From Companilactobacillus heilongjiangensis (lineage in GTDB: Bacteria > Bacillota > Bacilli > Lactobacillales > Lactobacillaceae), in the NCBI RefSeq assembly GCF_000831645.3, contig NZ_CP012559.1, positions 434,001 to 498,000 on the forward strand: DNA of 64,000 bases, written 5' to 3'. The translations under genes and the position numbers were made by a program. Below the pieces are notes generated by a model. It searched no databases. It saw only the letters and a program-made list of their open reading frames with translations, and was not told the DNA's origin. How positions within the stretch are numbered: the stretch's first letter is position 1; each line of letters begins with the position of its first letter. This document shows, piece by piece, positions 9,898-21,009 of this stretch.

Positions 9898-10206
9898 ATG
9901 GCAAGTCAAAAGATTCGCATTCGTTTGAAGGCTTATGAACATCGTATTCTAGATCAATCAGCTGACAAAATCGTGGAAACAGCAAAAAGAACTGGAGCTC
10001 AAATTTCAGGTCCAATTCCATTGCCTACAGAACGCTCACTATATACAGTGCTAGCTTCACCACATAAGCACAAGGATTCTAGAGAGCAATTCGAAATGCG
10101 TACACACAAAAGACTTATCGACGTTGTTAACCCAACAAAGAAGACGGTTGATTCACTTATGAAGTTGGATCTACCATCTGGTGTTGACATTGAAATTAAA
10201 TTATAA
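9898..10206 (+). CDS. rpsJ: 30S ribosomal protein S10
   Basis: Small-subunit head protein, also the NusE partner of NusB in transcription antitermination. 102 residues, standard. Typical motifs [24 protein letters not shown] and the C-terminal [12 protein letters not shown]. First gene of the superoperon, with a near-perfect AAGGAGGT site. Confidence 0.98.
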   Translation: MASQKIRIRLKAYEHRILDQSADKIVETAKRTGAQISGPIPLPTERSLYTVLASPHKHKDSREQFEMRTHKRLIDVVNPTKKTVDSLMKLDLPSGVDIEIKL

Positions 10207-10237
10207 TTATTAAAAATAAATTATTGGAGGTGCAAAC

Positions 10238-10873
10238 ATGGCCAGAAAAGGAATTCTTGGTAAAAAAGTCGGAATGACTCAAATTTTCACTGACAACGGT
10301 GAACTTGTTCCCGTAACAGTTGTTGAAGCAACACCAAACGTTGTTATGCAACTTAAAACAGTTGAAAATGATGGTTATGAGGCCGTTCAACTAGGTTTTG
10401 AAGATAGACGCGAAGTTCTATCAAACAAACCAGCCAAAGGTCATGCAGAAAAGGCAAATACAACTCCTAAACATTACATTCGCGAATTCCGCGATGTTGA
10501 AATGGGAGACTATGAATTAGGTGCCAACGTTACAGTTGATACATTTAATTCTGGTGATATTGTCGACGTTACAGGTACAACAAAGGGACATGGTATGCAA
10601 GGTAACATTAAGATGTTTGGACAAGCTCGTGGTCCTGAAACTCACGGTTCTAGATATCACCGTATTGCTGGTTCAATGGGTGCTATCATCAACCGTGTCT
10701 TCAAGGGTAAGATGCTTCCAGGTGTCATGGGTAACAACCGTGTTACTACACAAAACCTTGAAATCATTAAAGTTGATGCTGAACGTAATGCAATCATGAT
10801 TAAGGGAAATGTTCCCGGTGCTAACAAATCATTAGTTAAAATTCAAACAGCTATTAAAGCTAATCAAAAATAG
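10238..10873 (+). CDS. rplC: 50S ribosomal protein L3
   Basis: Early-assembly 23S rRNA-binding protein whose long loop reaches the peptidyl-transferase centre. 211 residues. The N-terminal KKVGMTQIF and the loop [13 protein letters not shown] are diagnostic. Second gene of the S10 operon with its own AGGAGG-type site. Confidence 0.98.
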   Translation: MARKGILGKKVGMTQIFTDNGELVPVTVVEATPNVVMQLKTVENDGYEAVQLGFEDRREVLSNKPAKGHAEKANTTPKHYIREFRDVEMGDYELGANVTVDTFNSGDIVDVTGTTKGHGMQGNIKMFGQARGPETHGSRYHRIAGSMGAIINRVFKGKMLPGVMGNNRVTTQNLEIIKVDAERNAIMIKGNVPGANKSLVKIQTAIKANQK

Positions 10874-10890
10874 GAAGGAGGAACTGAGTT

Positions 10891-11514
10891 ATGACAAAAA
10901 TCACAGCTTACAAAGATAATGGTGCTGAAAACGGTGCTGTTGAAGTAAAAGACACAATCTTTGGTATTGAACCAAACAACAGTGTTGTTACAGATGCAGT
11001 ACTTATGCAACGTGCATCAATGAGACAAGGTACTCATGATGTTAAGAACCGCTCTGAAGTACGTGGTGGTGGTAGAAAACCATGGCGTCAAAAGGGTACA
11101 GGACGTGCTCGTCAAGGTTCAATTAGATCACCTCAATGGGTAGGTGGTGGTGTCGTATTCGGCCCTACACCAAGATCTTATGCATATCACCTTCCTAAGA
11201 AGGTTAGCCGTTTGGCATTGAAGTCTGTACTTTCACAAAAGGCTGCTGACGGTAACGTAATCGTTATTGACTCAATTTCATACGACAAACCAAGTACAAA
11301 GGCTTTTGCACAATTACTAAATACAGTAGGTGCTGACAACAAAGCTCTTGTAGTTCTTGAAGATGGTAACGACAACGTTGCTTTATCAGCTAGAAACATT
11401 GATAAAGTTACAGTTGTTGCTCCAGAAGGTGTCAACGTACTTGACGTTATTAACGCTAACAAGTTAGTTGTTACACAAGCAGCACTTTCTAAGATTGAGG
11501 AGGTGCTTGGATAA
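10891..11514 (+). CDS. rplD: 50S ribosomal protein L4
   Basis: Early-assembly protein whose extended loop lines the exit tunnel; 207 residues. The loop is seen as [19 protein letters not shown], with the residues where macrolide-resistance changes occur apparently unchanged. In Enterobacteria L4 is the S10-operon autoregulator. Its stop codon overlaps the ATG of rplW by one base, which implies coupled translation. Confidence 0.98.
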   Translation: MTKITAYKDNGAENGAVEVKDTIFGIEPNNSVVTDAVLMQRASMRQGTHDVKNRSEVRGGGRKPWRQKGTGRARQGSIRSPQWVGGGVVFGPTPRSYAYHLPKKVSRLALKSVLSQKAADGNVIVIDSISYDKPSTKAFAQLLNTVGADNKALVVLEDGNDNVALSARNIDKVTVVAPEGVNVLDVINANKLVVTQAALSKIEEVLG

Positions 11515-11801
11515 TGAGCGCAAGAGACGTAATTATTCGCCCCGTTGTAACTGAAAGCTCAATGGATGCTATGAGCGACAAGAAATATACTTTCGATGTT
11601 GCCCTAGATGCTAACAAGGTTCTTGTTAGACAAGCTGTTGAAGAAGTTTTCGGTGTTAAAGTTAAACAAGTAAATATCATGAATGTTTCTGGTAAGAAGA
11701 AGCGCCAAGGTCGTTATGTTGGTTTTACAGCAAAACGTCGTAAGGCTATTGTTACTCTTACTGCTGATTCAGATGAAATTAAGATTTTTGACGAAGAATA
11801 A
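11514..11801 (+). CDS. rplW: 50S ribosomal protein L23
   Basis: Tunnel-exit protein that docks trigger factor and SRP. 95 residues. The motifs [11 protein letters not shown] and [19 protein letters not shown] are typical. Starts on the last base of the rplD stop codon. Confidence 0.97.
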   Translation: MSARDVIIRPVVTESSMDAMSDKKYTFDVALDANKVLVRQAVEEVFGVKVKQVNIMNVSGKKKRQGRYVGFTAKRRKAIVTLTADSDEIKIFDEE

Positions 11802-11817
11802 ATAAGGAGGTCCAATA

Positions 11818-12651
11818 ATGGCGATTATCAAGTATAAACCAACCACAAACGGTCGTCGTAATATGACAGGTTCTGACTTTTCCGAGATCACTAAGACAAC
11901 TCCTGAAAAGACACTTCTAGAATCTCAAAGCCATACTGCTGGTCGTAATTCATATGGTCATATTACAGTTCGTCACCGTGGTGGTGGACACAAACAAAAG
12001 TACCGTGTTATTGATTTCAAACGTATTAAAGATGATGTAAAAGCTACAGTTAAGTCAATTGAATATGATCCTAACCGTACAGCTAATATTGCACTTATTC
12101 AATATTCAGATGGTGTTAAATCATACATCTTAGCTCCAAAGGGTCTTGAAGTAGGACAAACAATTCAATCTGGTAAAGATGCAGATATCAAACCAGGTAA
12201 TGCTTTACTACTTTCAGATATTCCTGTTGGTACAACAATCCACAACGTTGAATTGAAGCCAGGCAAGGGTGGCCAATTTGGTCGTTCAGCTGGTACATCA
12301 ATCCAATTGCTAGGTAGAGATGGAAAGTATTCAATCTTACGTTTGCCTTCTGGTGAAGTTCGCTTGGTTCTTTCAACTTGCCGTGCATCTATCGGTTCTA
12401 TCGGTAATGAACAACATGAACTTATTAAGATTGGTAAAGCTGGTCGTAAGCGCTGGTTAGGTATGAGACCTACAGTTCGTGGATCAGTTATGAACCCTAA
12501 CGATCACCCACACGGTGGTGGTGAAGGTAAAGCTCCTATCGGTCATCCATCTCCTATGTCACCATGGGGTAAGAAGACTCTTGGTAAGAAAACTCGTTCA
12601 ACTCATGCCAAATCTGAAAAGCTTATCGTTCGTCACAGAAAAGGTAAGTAG
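11818..12651 (+). CDS. rplB: 50S ribosomal protein L2
   Basis: Large, highly conserved 23S rRNA-binding protein needed for subunit joining and for the peptidyl-transferase centre. 277 residues. [18 protein letters not shown] and the C-terminal [17 protein letters not shown], which holds the essential His, are present. AAGGAGG precedes the ATG. Confidence 0.98.
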   Translation: MAIIKYKPTTNGRRNMTGSDFSEITKTTPEKTLLESQSHTAGRNSYGHITVRHRGGGHKQKYRVIDFKRIKDDVKATVKSIEYDPNRTANIALIQYSDGVKSYILAPKGLEVGQTIQSGKDADIKPGNALLLSDIPVGTTIHNVELKPGKGGQFGRSAGTSIQLLGRDGKYSILRLPSGEVRLVLSTCRASIGSIGNEQHELIKIGKAGRKRWLGMRPTVRGSVMNPNDHPHGGGEGKAPIGHPSPMSPWGKKTLGKKTRSTHAKSEKLIVRHRKGK

Positions 12652-12686
12652 ACTATTCATTAGAATAATTATAAGGAGGACATAAG

Positions 12687-12968
12687 ATGAGTCGTAGTTT
12701 AAAAAAAGGACCATTCGCTGATGCACATCTTTTAAAGAAGATCGACGCACAAGCAGATTCTGACAAGAAGTCAGTTATCAAGACATGGTCAAGACGTTCA
12801 ACAATTTTTCCTAGTTTCGTAGGATATACAATCGCAGTTCATGATGGACGTAAGCATGTTCCAGTTTATATCCAAGAAGATATGGTTGGACACAAGTTAG
12901 GTGAATTCGTACCTACACGTACATTCCATGGTCACGCAACAGATGACAAGAAGACAGTTAAGAAATAA
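12687..12968 (+). CDS. rpsS: 30S ribosomal protein S19
   Basis: Small-subunit head protein that forms a pair with S13 and contacts the A-site tRNA bridge. 93 residues; [12 protein letters not shown] and [23 protein letters not shown] are family hallmarks. Conserved place between rplB and rplV. Confidence 0.98.
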   Translation: MSRSLKKGPFADAHLLKKIDAQADSDKKSVIKTWSRRSTIFPSFVGYTIAVHDGRKHVPVYIQEDMVGHKLGEFVPTRTFHGHATDDKKTVKK

Positions 12969-12982
12969 GAAGGGAGACTTAA

Positions 12983-13339
12983 ATGATGGCAGAACAAGAA
13001 ATTACATCTGCAACAGCTAAAGTTACTAACGTGCGTATTGCACCTCGTAAGGCTCGCCTTGTTATTGATCTTATCAGAGGCAAGCAAGCTGCTGAGGCAC
13101 TTGCAATTTTGCAATTCACACCTAGAGCAGGCTCTCCAATTATTGCTAAAGCTCTTAAGTCAGCAATTGCAAACGCAGAACATAACTTTGATTTAGATGC
13201 ACAAAACTTATTCGTTAGCGAAGCTTTCGTAGACGAAGGACCAACTCTAAAACGTTTCCGTCCTAGAGCTAAAGGTTCAGCATCACCAATTAACAAGAGA
13301 ACAAGTCACATTACAGTAGTTGTAAGTGAAAAAGAATAG
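12983..13339 (+). CDS. rplV: 50S ribosomal protein L22
   Basis: 23S rRNA-binding protein whose beta-hairpin lines the exit tunnel next to L4. 118 residues from the first ATG; a second ATG follows directly at 12986 and either may be used. [17 protein letters not shown] and the hairpin [19 protein letters not shown] are intact. Confidence 0.97.
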   Translation: MMAEQEITSATAKVTNVRIAPRKARLVIDLIRGKQAAEALAILQFTPRAGSPIIAKALKSAIANAEHNFDLDAQNLFVSEAFVDEGPTLKRFRPRAKGSASPINKRTSHITVVVSEKE

Positions 13340-13356
13340 TATTGGAGGTAACTTGA

Positions 13357-14034
13357 GTGGGTCAAAAGATTAATCCAGTCGGATTCCGTGTCGGCGTTAT
13401 CCGTGACTGGGATGCCAAATGGTATGCAAACAATAAAGACTTTTCAACATTTTTACATGAAGACCTTAGAATTCGTAAGTATATTGAAGACAAACTTTCA
13501 AATGCTTCTGTCTCAAGAATCGAAATCGAACGTACTGCAAAGAACGTTACAGTTTCAATTCATACTGCTAAACCTGGTATGGTTATCGGTAAGGGTGGTT
13601 CTGAAGTTGAAAAATTACGTAATGAACTAAACAATTTAACTAAGAGAAGTATTCACATCAACATCATCGAAATCAAGAAACCTGATCTAGATGCAAAACT
13701 TGTTGGTGAAAGTATCGCTCGTCAACTTGAAGCTCGTATTGCTTTCAGACGTGCACAACGTCAAGCAGTTCAACGTTCAAGACGTGCCGGTGCTAAAGGT
13801 ATCAAGGTACAAATTTCTGGTCGTTTAAACGGTGCCGATATGGCTCGTCGTGAATGGCATACAGAAGGAACTGTTCCTTTGCACACATTGCGTGCTGATA
13901 TCGATTATGCTTGGGTTGAAGCAAAGACAACTTATGGTAATTTAGGTGTTAAAACTTGGATCTACCGTGGTGAAATTCTTCCTGCAAAGCCACAACATAA
14001 CAACGAAACAAAAAATGAAGGGAAAGGAGAATAA
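13357..14034 (+). CDS. rpsC: 30S ribosomal protein S3
   Basis: Small-subunit head protein at the mRNA entry channel with helicase activity. 225 residues. Starts with GTG ([13 protein letters not shown]), has the KH domain [14 protein letters not shown] and the C-terminal [18 protein letters not shown]. The tail after IYRGEILP is short and polar, as in other lactobacilli. The next gene follows after 3 bases. Confidence 0.98.
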   Translation: MGQKINPVGFRVGVIRDWDAKWYANNKDFSTFLHEDLRIRKYIEDKLSNASVSRIEIERTAKNVTVSIHTAKPGMVIGKGGSEVEKLRNELNNLTKRSIHINIIEIKKPDLDAKLVGESIARQLEARIAFRRAQRQAVQRSRRAGAKGIKVQISGRLNGADMARREWHTEGTVPLHTLRADIDYAWVEAKTTYGNLGVKTWIYRGEILPAKPQHNNETKNEGKGE

Positions 14035-14037
14035 TCT

Positions 14038-14469
14038 ATGCTAGTACCAAAACGTGTAAAACACCGTCGTGAATTCCGTGGAAAGATGCGCGGAGAAGCT
14101 AAAGGTGGAAAAGAAGTTGCATTTGGTGAATATGGTTTGAAGGCACTTGATTCAAGCTGGATCACAAACAGACAAATTGAAGCATCTCGTGTTGCTATGA
14201 CTCGTTACATGAAGCGTGGTGGTAAGGTTTGGATTAAAATCTTCCCTCATAAATCATACACTGCTAAGGGTGTAGGTGTTCGTATGGGTAATGGTAAAGG
14301 TGCTCCAGCTGGTTGGGTAGCCCCAGTTAAACGCGAAAAGATTTTGTTTGAAATCGGTGGCGTTTCTGAAGAGGTTGCTCGTGAAGCTTTAAGACTTGCA
14401 TCACACAAACTACCCGTAAGAACTAAGTTTGTAAAACGTGAGGAAGTAGGTGGCGCTGATGAAGGCTAG
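14038..14469 (+). CDS. rplP: 50S ribosomal protein L16
   Basis: Late-assembly large-subunit protein near the A-site and the peptidyl-transferase centre. 143 residues. [19 protein letters not shown] and the loop [18 protein letters not shown], which in many bacteria carries a hydroxylated Arg, are present. Overlaps the rpmC start by 11 bases. Confidence 0.98.
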   Translation: MLVPKRVKHRREFRGKMRGEAKGGKEVAFGEYGLKALDSSWITNRQIEASRVAMTRYMKRGGKVWIKIFPHKSYTAKGVGVRMGNGKGAPAGWVAPVKREKILFEIGGVSEEVAREALRLASHKLPVRTKFVKREEVGGADEG

Positions 14470-14653
14470 TGAAATCAAAGAGCTTACTGCTGCTCAATTG
14501 CAAGACAAAGTTAAAGAATATAAAGAAGAACTATTCAACTTGCGTTTCCAACAAGCCACAGGCCAATTGGAAAACACAGCTCGTTTAAAGGCTGTAAGAA
14601 AGAACATTGCAAGATTAAGAACAGCTCAAAACCAAAAGAATAACGAAAATTAA
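14459..14653 (+). CDS. rpmC: 50S ribosomal protein L29
   Basis: Small helical-hairpin protein at the tunnel exit. 64 residues: [20 protein letters not shown] start and [13 protein letters not shown] second helix. I chose the ATG at 14459 because it matches family N-termini and has GAGGAAGTAGG upstream; an in-frame GTG at 14450 would add three residues. Confidence 0.95.
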   Translation: MKASEIKELTAAQLQDKVKEYKEELFNLRFQQATGQLENTARLKAVRKNIARLRTAQNQKNNEN

Positions 14654-14675
14654 TAGACAGGAAGGGGACATCAAG

Positions 14676-14951
14676 TTGAGCGAAACACAAGAAACTCGTA
14701 ACCGTCGTAAGGTATATCAAGGACGCGTCGTTTCAGATAAGATGGATCAAACAATCGTTGTAGTTGTTGAAACTACTAAACAACATCCAGTTTATGGAAA
14801 ACGTGTTAGATATTCTAAGAAGTATTACGTTCAAGACGATAACAACGAAGCAAAAGTTGGCGATATTGTACGTATCATGGAAACTCGACCTTTGTCAAAG
14901 ACAAAGCGCTTCCGTTTATTAGAAATCGTCGAAAAAGCAGTCAAAATCTAG
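14676..14951 (+). CDS. rpsQ: 30S ribosomal protein S17
   Basis: Primary 16S rRNA-binding protein of the OB fold. 91 residues. Starts with TTG preceded by [28 protein letters not shown] and [20 protein letters not shown] are the usual conserved blocks. Confidence 0.97.
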   Translation: MSETQETRNRRKVYQGRVVSDKMDQTIVVVVETTKQHPVYGKRVRYSKKYYVQDDNNEAKVGDIVRIMETRPLSKTKRFRLLEIVEKAVKI

Positions 14952-14980
14952 ACTATAACTGATGAGAGGAGGGCCTAAAC

Positions 14981-15349
14981 GTGATTCAACAAGAAAGTCG
15001 TCTAAAAGTTGCAGATAATTCTGGAGCTCGTGAAATTCTAACAATCAAAGTTCTTGGTGGTTCAAACCGCAAGACAGCTAATATTGGTGATATTATCGTC
15101 GCTACTGTTAAACAAGCAACACCAGGTGGCGTTGTTAAAAAGGGTGACGTTGTTAAAGCTGTAATCGTAAGAACTGTATCAGGTGCTCACCGTACAGATG
15201 GTTCTTACATCAGATTTGACGAAAACGCCGCAGTTATTATTAATGCTGATAAAACACCTAGAGGAACACGTATCTTCGGACCCGTTGCTCGTGAACTACG
15301 TGATAACGATTTTATGAAGATCGTATCCCTAGCACCAGAAGTGCTATAA
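14981..15349 (+). CDS. rplN: 50S ribosomal protein L14
   Basis: Large-subunit protein at inter-subunit bridge B8 and the docking site of ribosome-silencing factor RsfS. 122 residues, GTG start. [20 protein letters not shown] and the C-terminal GPVARELRD blocks are canonical. Confidence 0.98.
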   Translation: MIQQESRLKVADNSGAREILTIKVLGGSNRKTANIGDIIVATVKQATPGGVVKKGDVVKAVIVRTVSGAHRTDGSYIRFDENAAVIINADKTPRGTRIFGPVARELRDNDFMKIVSLAPEVL

Positions 15350-15381
15350 AAAGAACAATTAAATTCAGGAGGTGCTGATTA

Positions 15382-15624
15382 GTGTTTGTAAAAACTGGAG
15401 ACAATGTCAAAGTTATTGCAGGTGACGCTAAAGGCAAGACAGGTGTAGTTAAACAAGCTATTCCTTCTGCTAACAAAGTAATCATCGAAGGCGTTAACGT
15501 TGTAAAGAAACACTCAAAGGCAAGCAGCACTCAACCCCAAGGCGGGATTGTTGATGTTGCAAGACCTATTAGCGCAACTAACGTTAAAGTTGTAAGTAAA
15601 ACAACTGATAAAGAAGATAAATAA
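15382..15624 (+). CDS. rplX: 50S ribosomal protein L24, short form
   Basis: Assembly-initiator protein of the large subunit. The KOW domain (VKTGDNVKVIAGDAKGKTGVV) and the KHSKASSTQPQGGIVDVARP block are intact. The product has only 80 residues, while most Firmicute L24 proteins have about 103: the C-terminal segment that normally reads roughly DPKTGE-TRVGYK-DGKKVR is missing and replaced by a short polar tail KTTDKEDK. None of the three frames downstream recovers that segment before rplE, so this is a real shortening and not a recent frameshift. GTG start after AGGAGG. Confidence 0.93.
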   Translation: MFVKTGDNVKVIAGDAKGKTGVVKQAIPSANKVIIEGVNVVKKHSKASSTQPQGGIVDVARPISATNVKVVSKTTDKEDK

Positions 15625-15640
15625 GAAAGGAGAAAACTAA

Positions 15641-16183
15641 ATGGTTAACGCATTAAAAGAAAAGTACGTTAGCGAAATCACACCATCAATGATGAAGAAG
15701 TTCAACTATTCTTCAATCATGGAAGCACCTAAGGTTGAAAAAATCGTTTTGAACATGGGTGTTGGTGATGCTATTGCTAACTCAAAGAATCTTGACGAAG
15801 CTGTTGAAGAATTAGGTTTGATTGCTGGTCAAAAACCTTTGATCACAAAAGCTAAGAAATCAATCGCTACATTCAGACTTCGTGAAGGTATGTCAATCGG
15901 TGCTAAGGTTACACTTCGTGGTGACCGTATGTATGACTTCCTTGACAAACTAATCAACATTGCTTTACCACGTGTTCGTGACTTCCGTGGTGTATCAACA
16001 CGCTCATTTGATGGTCGTGGTAACTACACACTCGGTGTTAAAGAACAATTGGTTTTCCCAGAAATTGACTACGATAAGGTTAACAAAATTCGTGGATTGG
16101 ACATCGTTATTGTTACAACTGCTAACACCGATGAAGAATCACGTGAACTATTAACTCAAATCGGTATGCCATTCACAAAATAA
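15641..16183 (+). CDS. rplE: 50S ribosomal protein L5
   Basis: 5S rRNA-binding protein of the central protuberance that touches P-site tRNA. 180 residues. [17 protein letters not shown] start, [22 protein letters not shown] and [11 protein letters not shown] are conserved blocks. Good AAGGAG site. Confidence 0.98.
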   Translation: MVNALKEKYVSEITPSMMKKFNYSSIMEAPKVEKIVLNMGVGDAIANSKNLDEAVEELGLIAGQKPLITKAKKSIATFRLREGMSIGAKVTLRGDRMYDFLDKLINIALPRVRDFRGVSTRSFDGRGNYTLGVKEQLVFPEIDYDKVNKIRGLDIVIVTTANTDEESRELLTQIGMPFTK

Positions 16184-16199
16184 ATAGGAGGTAAATTCA

Positions 16200-16385
16200 T
16201 TGGCTAAGAAATCACAAATCGTACGTAATCACAGACCTGCAAAGTTCTCATCACAAGCTTATACACGTTGCGAACGCTGTGGACGTCCACATTCCGTATA
16301 TCGTAAGTTTAAGCTTTGCCGACTTTGCCTTCGTCAATTGGCTCATGAAGGTCAAATCCCTGGTATGAAAAAAGCTAGCTGGTAA
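16200..16385 (+). CDS. rpsZ: 30S ribosomal protein S14, zinc-binding type (S14Z)
   Basis: Short S14 of 61 residues with a complete four-cysteine zinc ribbon (CERC...CRLC). TTG start with AGGAGG. It sits in the standard operon position between L5 and S8. A second, zinc-free S14 is encoded at 44319, so the cell probably exchanges the two according to zinc supply, as in Bacillus (inference from paralogue type). Confidence 0.97.
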   Translation: MAKKSQIVRNHRPAKFSSQAYTRCERCGRPHSVYRKFKLCRLCLRQLAHEGQIPGMKKASW

Positions 16386-16415
16386 GATTTTTAATATAAA
16401 AAGGAGGCAAATCAA

Positions 16416-16814
16416 ATGGTCATGACAGATCCTATTGCAGATTACTTAACACGTATTCGTAATGCAAACATGGTTAAACATGAATCTCTAGACATTCCTG
16501 CTTCAAATATCAAGAAGAGTATGTCAGAAATTCTTAAGAATGAAGGATTTATCAAGAATTACGAAGTTATCGAAGATAACAAGCAAAACGTACTTCGTAT
16601 TTTCTTAAAATATGGTAAAGATCAACAACGCGTTATTTCAGGCTTGAAACGTATTTCAAGACCAGGTCTACGTAGTTATGTTGATTCAGATAACGTGCCA
16701 AAGGTTCTTAATGGATTAGGTATCGCTATTCTTTCAACTTCAAAAGGTGTTATTACTGACAAAGAAGCCCGCGCTCAACACGTTGGTGGAGAAGTAATCG
16801 CTTATATTTGGTAA
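16416..16814 (+). CDS. rpsH: 30S ribosomal protein S8
   Basis: Primary 16S rRNA-binding protein; in E. coli it represses the spc operon. 132 residues. [18 protein letters not shown] start matches Bacillus S8, and the C-terminal [20 protein letters not shown] is the conserved RNA-binding block. Confidence 0.98.
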   Translation: MVMTDPIADYLTRIRNANMVKHESLDIPASNIKKSMSEILKNEGFIKNYEVIEDNKQNVLRIFLKYGKDQQRVISGLKRISRPGLRSYVDSDNVPKVLNGLGIAILSTSKGVITDKEARAQHVGGEVIAYIW

Positions 16815-16844
16815 TATACTTATAAAGTAAGGAGGTGCACTAAT

Positions 16845-17375
16845 TTGAGTCGTATCGGTTATAAAGTAATTGAAATTCCTGCAGGAGTTACAGTTACTCA
16901 AAAAGATGAAAACATCACTGTTAAAGGCCCTAAGGGTGAATTAACAAGAGAATTCAATTCAAAGATCAAGTTGACAATCGAAGGAACAGAAGCTAAGTTC
17001 ACACGTGAAAGCGATAATGATAAAGCTCTTCACGGAACAATGCGTTCAAACCTTAACAACATGATCATTGGTGTAACAGAAGGTTACGAGAAAAAACTTG
17101 AACTACGAGGTGTTGGTTACCGTGCACAAGTTAAAGGTGACACACTAACACTTTCCGTTGGTTACTCACATCCAGTTGTTATGGATGCACCAAAGGGTAT
17201 CAAGATCGAATCTCCTTCAAATACAGAAATTAACATTCTAGGTATTTCAAAGCAAAAGGTTGGTCAATTTGCTGCTGAAATCCGCGATGTACGTTCTCCA
17301 GAACCTTATAAAGGTAAAGGTATTCGTTATGTTGGCGAATATGTACGTCGTAAAGAAGGTAAAACTGGTAAATAG
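16845..17375 (+). CDS. rplF: 50S ribosomal protein L6
   Basis: Large-subunit protein near the sarcin-ricin loop and the factor-binding site. 176 residues. TTG start with [33 protein letters not shown] and the C-terminal [14 protein letters not shown] are typical. Confidence 0.98.
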   Translation: MSRIGYKVIEIPAGVTVTQKDENITVKGPKGELTREFNSKIKLTIEGTEAKFTRESDNDKALHGTMRSNLNNMIIGVTEGYEKKLELRGVGYRAQVKGDTLTLSVGYSHPVVMDAPKGIKIESPSNTEINILGISKQKVGQFAAEIRDVRSPEPYKGKGIRYVGEYVRRKEGKTGK

Positions 17376-17400
17376 TAAATAAATCTATGAGGTGAAAATT

Positions 17401-17757
17401 GTGATTACAAAACCAGACAAAAACAAAGCACGTCAAAAACGTCAAAAACGTATCCGTGCCAAAATCTCTGGTACTGCTGAGCGCCCACGCTTAAACGTAT
17501 TCCGTTCGAATAAAAACATTTACGCTCAAATTATTGATGACGTAAAGGGTGTAACGCTAGCAAGTGCCTCAACTCTTGATAAAGAAATTAAAGATGGTTC
17601 AAAAGTTGAACAAGCTACAGCTGTAGGTGCATTAATTGCACAAAAAGCACAAGAAGCTAAAATTAGTAATGTAATCTTTGATCGTGGTGGTTACTTATAT
17701 CACGGACGTGTTCAAAGTCTTGCTGAAGCTGCTCGTGAAAATGGGCTAAAATTCTAG
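17401..17757 (+). CDS. rplR: 50S ribosomal protein L18
   Basis: 5S rRNA-binding protein. 118 residues from the GTG at 17401; the N-terminus [21 protein letters not shown] then lines up with Bacillus L18. A GTG at 17392 is in frame but lies inside the GAGGTG ribosome site. [20 protein letters not shown] and [11 protein letters not shown] are conserved. Confidence 0.97.
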   Translation: MITKPDKNKARQKRQKRIRAKISGTAERPRLNVFRSNKNIYAQIIDDVKGVTLASASTLDKEIKDGSKVEQATAVGALIAQKAQEAKISNVIFDRGGYLYHGRVQSLAEAARENGLKF

Positions 17758-17775
17758 AAGGAGGAAACCAAATTT

Positions 17776-18276
17776 ATGACATATATCGATCCATCTCAAT
17801 TAGAATTAGAAGATCGCGTTGTCTCAATCAACCGTGTTACTAAGGTTGTTAAAGGTGGACGCCGTCTACGTTTTGCTGCTATCGTAATCGTTGGTGACAA
17901 GAATGGTCACGTAGGTTTTGGTACTGGTAAAGCTCAAGAAGTTCCAGAAGCTATTCGTAAAGCTGTTGAAGATGCTAAAAAGAACCTTATCAACGTTCCT
18001 ATGGTTGGTTCAACAATTCCTCATGAAGTTATCGGTACTTTCGGTGCTGGTAAGATCATGTTGAAACCTGCTGAAGAAGGTTCTGGTATTGCTGCTGGTG
18101 GTGCTGTTCGTGCCGTTATCGAATTATCAGGTGTTGGTGATGTTACAAGTAAGTCACTTGGTAGAAACACACCAATCAACGTAATTCGTGCAACAATTGC
18201 TGGATTAAAACAACTTAAGACTGCCGAAAGCGTTTCTGAAATGCGCGGAATCTCAGCCCAAGAATTGCTTAACTAG
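17776..18276 (+). CDS. rpsE: 30S ribosomal protein S5
   Basis: Small-subunit protein at the mRNA entry channel, involved in accuracy. 166 residues. The RNA-binding loop [18 protein letters not shown] and the GxGK-like [16 protein letters not shown] block are present; the spectinomycin loop (VVKGGRR) appears wild type. Confidence 0.98.
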   Translation: MTYIDPSQLELEDRVVSINRVTKVVKGGRRLRFAAIVIVGDKNGHVGFGTGKAQEVPEAIRKAVEDAKKNLINVPMVGSTIPHEVIGTFGAGKIMLKPAEEGSGIAAGGAVRAVIELSGVGDVTSKSLGRNTPINVIRATIAGLKQLKTAESVSEMRGISAQELLN

Positions 18277-18293
18277 AAGAAAGGTGTGTAATA

Positions 18294-18479
18294 ATGGCTA
18301 AACTTAAAATTACTCTAATTAGAAGTGCAGCTCACCGCCTTCCTGCTCAACGTAAAACTGTAAAGGAATTGGGACTCGGAAGAGTTTCAAGTTCTGTTGT
18401 TAAGCCGGATGATGCTGCAATTCGTGGTGCTGTACGTAAAATCGCTCACTTAGTAAGCGTTGAAGAAGTTAAAGATTAA
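18294..18479 (+). CDS. rpmD: 50S ribosomal protein L30
   Basis: Small large-subunit protein, 61 residues, starting [15 protein letters not shown] and carrying the [14 protein letters not shown] block. In the usual place between S5 and L15. Confidence 0.96.
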   Translation: MAKLKITLIRSAAHRLPAQRKTVKELGLGRVSSSVVKPDDAAIRGAVRKIAHLVSVEEVKD

Positions 18480-18509
18480 TAAAATTACAAGAGATTAGGA
18501 GGTGCAATA

Positions 18510-18950
18510 ATGGAACTAAACGAACTTAAGCCAAGTGCAGGCTCAAGACACTCAAGAAAGCGTCTAGGTCGTGGTACTTCAAGTGGTACAGGTAAAACTG
18601 CTGGTCGTGGTCAAAAAGGTCAATTGGCTAGATCAGGTGGTAAGACACGTATTGGTTTTGAAGGTGGACAAATGCCTTTGTTCCGTCGTATGCCAAAACG
18701 TGGATTCAATAACATCAACCGCAAGGAATATGCTATTGTCAACCTAAGTGAATTAAGTAAGTTTAATGATGGTGCTGAAGTTAATGTTGAAACATTAAAA
18801 GCAGCAGGCATTATTAAGAAACAATATAATGGTGTTAAGTTGCTTGCTAACGGTGAGGTTAGTGCTAAGTTAACTGTTAAAGTTGCTAAGAGTTCAGCCG
18901 CAGCTACTAAAGCAATTGAAGCCGCTGGTGGCACTGTAGAGGTGATCTAA
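18510..18950 (+). CDS. rplO: 50S ribosomal protein L15
   Basis: Late-assembly large-subunit protein. 146 residues with the glycine- and arginine-rich N-terminal tail ([20 protein letters not shown]) and the [18 protein letters not shown] block. The stop codon overlaps the secY ATG by one base. Confidence 0.98.
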   Translation: MELNELKPSAGSRHSRKRLGRGTSSGTGKTAGRGQKGQLARSGGKTRIGFEGGQMPLFRRMPKRGFNNINRKEYAIVNLSELSKFNDGAEVNVETLKAAGIIKKQYNGVKLLANGEVSAKLTVKVAKSSAAATKAIEAAGGTVEVI

Positions 18951-20245
18951 TGCTTGGAACTATCAGAGATGCTCTAAAGGTAAAGGAAATCCGTAAGAAG
19001 ATTCTATTTACCTTGATGTTACTTGTTATATATCGTTTGGGATCACAAATCACAGTGCCTGGCGTTAATGCTGCGGCAATGGATAAGGTTGGATCTACTG
19101 GATTGGTTCCTTTATTGGATACCGTTACCGGTGGTGGTCTTTCAAACTACTCTATTTTCTCAATGGGTGTTTCGCCATTCATTACGGCCCAAATCGTTGT
19201 GCAACTTCTACAAATGGACATTGTTCCTAAATTTGTTGAATGGAGCAAACAAGGTGAAGTTGGTCGTAGAAAGTTAAATCAAGTAACGAGATATTTGACG
19301 ATTGTTTTAGGTTTTGTTCAGTCAATCGGTATTACTGCCGGTTTTAACCAATTAAGTGGTTTGGGATTAGTTAAATCTCCTAATATGAGAGCTTTCATTA
19401 CTATCGGTATTATCTTAACTGGTGGTACGATGCTTCTTACTTGGATTGGTGAGCAGATTACTGACAAAGGTTTGGGTAATGGAGTTTCCGTAATTATCTT
19501 CGCTGGTATTATTGCTAGATTCCCTAACGGAATCCAACAAATTTACCGTGATTATATTACGAATGCTAGCTCTGCAGATCTTGCAAAGAATATCGGATTC
19601 TTGGTTGGCCTTGTGGTCATCATTTTGATTGTTGTGCAATTTGTTACTTATGTTCAACAAGCAAGTAGAAGAATTCCTATTCAATACACAAGACGTGCAG
19701 CAGGTAGTGGTAGTGAAAGTTTTCTACCATTGAAGGTTAACGTTGCTGGTGTTATTCCTGTTATCTTCGCTAGTTCATTTATTGTTACGCCTCAAACAAT
19801 TTTGATGGCATTTCAAGCAAATCACAGTGGAGATCAATGGTATCAAGTATTAACAGAAATATTCAGTATGCAAACTACAACAGGTTCGATCATTTATACA
19901 TTGTTGATTGTATTATTTACATTCTTCTATGCATTTGTTCAGGTAAATCCCGAAAAGCTTGCAGAAAACCTACAAAAGCAAGGGGCTTATATCCCTGGCA
20001 TTTGGCCTGGTAATGAAACAATCAAGTTCATGTCAGGTGTATTGATGAAGCTATCAACCGTCGGAGCTGCGTTCCTAGGTTTAGTTTCATTGCTTCCATT
20101 ATTAGCAGCTAACTTGTTCAATCTTCCTCAATCCATCGGATTAGGTGGTACGAGTTTATTGATCATCGTTGGTGTTGCTTTGGAAATGGATCGTCAATTA
20201 CGTGGTCTTTTGATGAAACGTGAATACGTTGGATTTATTAGATAA
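18950..20245 (+). CDS. secY: Protein translocase subunit SecY
   Basis: Central channel of the Sec translocon in the cytoplasmic membrane. 431 residues with ten predicted membrane segments. Family blocks seen: [12 protein letters not shown] (first helix), [23 protein letters not shown] (plug and helix 2), [17 protein letters not shown], the basic cytosolic loop [10 protein letters not shown] that contacts the ribosome and SecA, and the C-terminal [12 protein letters not shown]. Translationally coupled to rplO. Only this SecY is seen here; no accessory SecY2 context. Confidence 0.98.
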   Translation: MLGTIRDALKVKEIRKKILFTLMLLVIYRLGSQITVPGVNAAAMDKVGSTGLVPLLDTVTGGGLSNYSIFSMGVSPFITAQIVVQLLQMDIVPKFVEWSKQGEVGRRKLNQVTRYLTIVLGFVQSIGITAGFNQLSGLGLVKSPNMRAFITIGIILTGGTMLLTWIGEQITDKGLGNGVSVIIFAGIIARFPNGIQQIYRDYITNASSADLAKNIGFLVGLVVIILIVVQFVTYVQQASRRIPIQYTRRAAGSGSESFLPLKVNVAGVIPVIFASSFIVTPQTILMAFQANHSGDQWYQVLTEIFSMQTTTGSIIYTLLIVLFTFFYAFVQVNPEKLAENLQKQGAYIPGIWPGNETIKFMSGVLMKLSTVGAAFLGLVSLLPLLAANLFNLPQSIGLGGTSLLIIVGVALEMDRQLRGLLMKREYVGFIR

Positions 20246-20259
20246 TTGGAGATGTGACA

Positions 20260-20913
20260 ATGAATATTGTATTGATGGGGTTACCCGGTGCTGGTAAAGG
20301 TACTCAAGCAGAAAAGATTGTTGAAGATTTTAAAGTTGTTCATATTTCAACTGGTGACATGTTTAGAGCAGCCATGGCTAACAAGACAGAAGTTGGTTTA
20401 AAGGCTAAAGGGTTCATCGATAAAGGTGAACTTGTTCCTGATAATGTTACCGAAGCTATCGTCGAAGAACGTTTAGCTGAAGATGATGTTCAAAAAGATG
20501 GATATATGTTAGATGGATTTCCGAGAACTCTTGAACAGGCTAACGCTTTACAGACAATTGCAAAGAATGTAAACAAACCGATAGATGCTGTCATCTATAT
20601 CGATGTTAAGCCTGAAGCATTAGTTGATCGCTTATCTGGAAGATATATTTGTTCTAATTGTGGAGCAACATATCATAAAATCTATAACCCTACTAAGGTA
20701 GAAGGTACATGTGACGTCTGTGGCGGCCATGACTTCTATCAACGTGAGGACGACAAGCCTGAGACTGTTAAGAATAGATTAAAAGTTAATATTGAAATGA
20801 ATACACCATTAATTGATTTTTACGACAAGTTACACTTGTTGCACAAGATCAATGGTGAACAGGAAATAGATGAAGTTTATAACGAAGTTAAGAAAGTTTT
20901 ACAAGACTTGTAA
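20260..20913 (+). CDS. adk: Adenylate kinase
   Basis: Interconverts ATP plus AMP with two ADP. 217 residues, long form. P-loop [13 protein letters not shown] site [11 protein letters not shown] and [10 protein letters not shown], and a LID with four cysteines (CSNCGATY and CDVCGG), so it binds zinc like other Gram-positive enzymes. I chose ATG at 20260 with GGAG 8 bases upstream; an in-frame GTG at 20254 would add two residues. Follows secY after 14 bases. Confidence 0.97.
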   Translation: MNIVLMGLPGAGKGTQAEKIVEDFKVVHISTGDMFRAAMANKTEVGLKAKGFIDKGELVPDNVTEAIVEERLAEDDVQKDGYMLDGFPRTLEQANALQTIAKNVNKPIDAVIYIDVKPEALVDRLSGRYICSNCGATYHKIYNPTKVEGTCDVCGGHDFYQREDDKPETVKNRLKVNIEMNTPLIDFYDKLHLLHKINGEQEIDEVYNEVKKVLQDL

Positions 20914-20931
20914 GACTTTTTGCTTTGATTG

Positions 20932-20960
20932 TTTACATGTACGGAAAATTATTGTATAAT
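20932..20960 (+). promoter_or_regulatory. Internal promoter before infA
   Basis: TTTACA at 20932-20937, 17-base spacer, perfect TATAAT at 20955-20960, in the 96-base gap after adk. It would allow separate transcription of infA-rpmJ-rpsM-rpsK-rpoA-rplQ. Confidence 0.88.
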
Positions 20961-21009
20961 TCGCCAGTATATGCAGAAATAATTTCATCCCGTATGGAGG
21001 TTAATATCT

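Noticed and set aside
15382-15700. Frameshift in rplX
   Set aside because: The missing L24 C-terminal motif is not found in any frame before rplE, and the ribosome site of rplE directly follows the stop.
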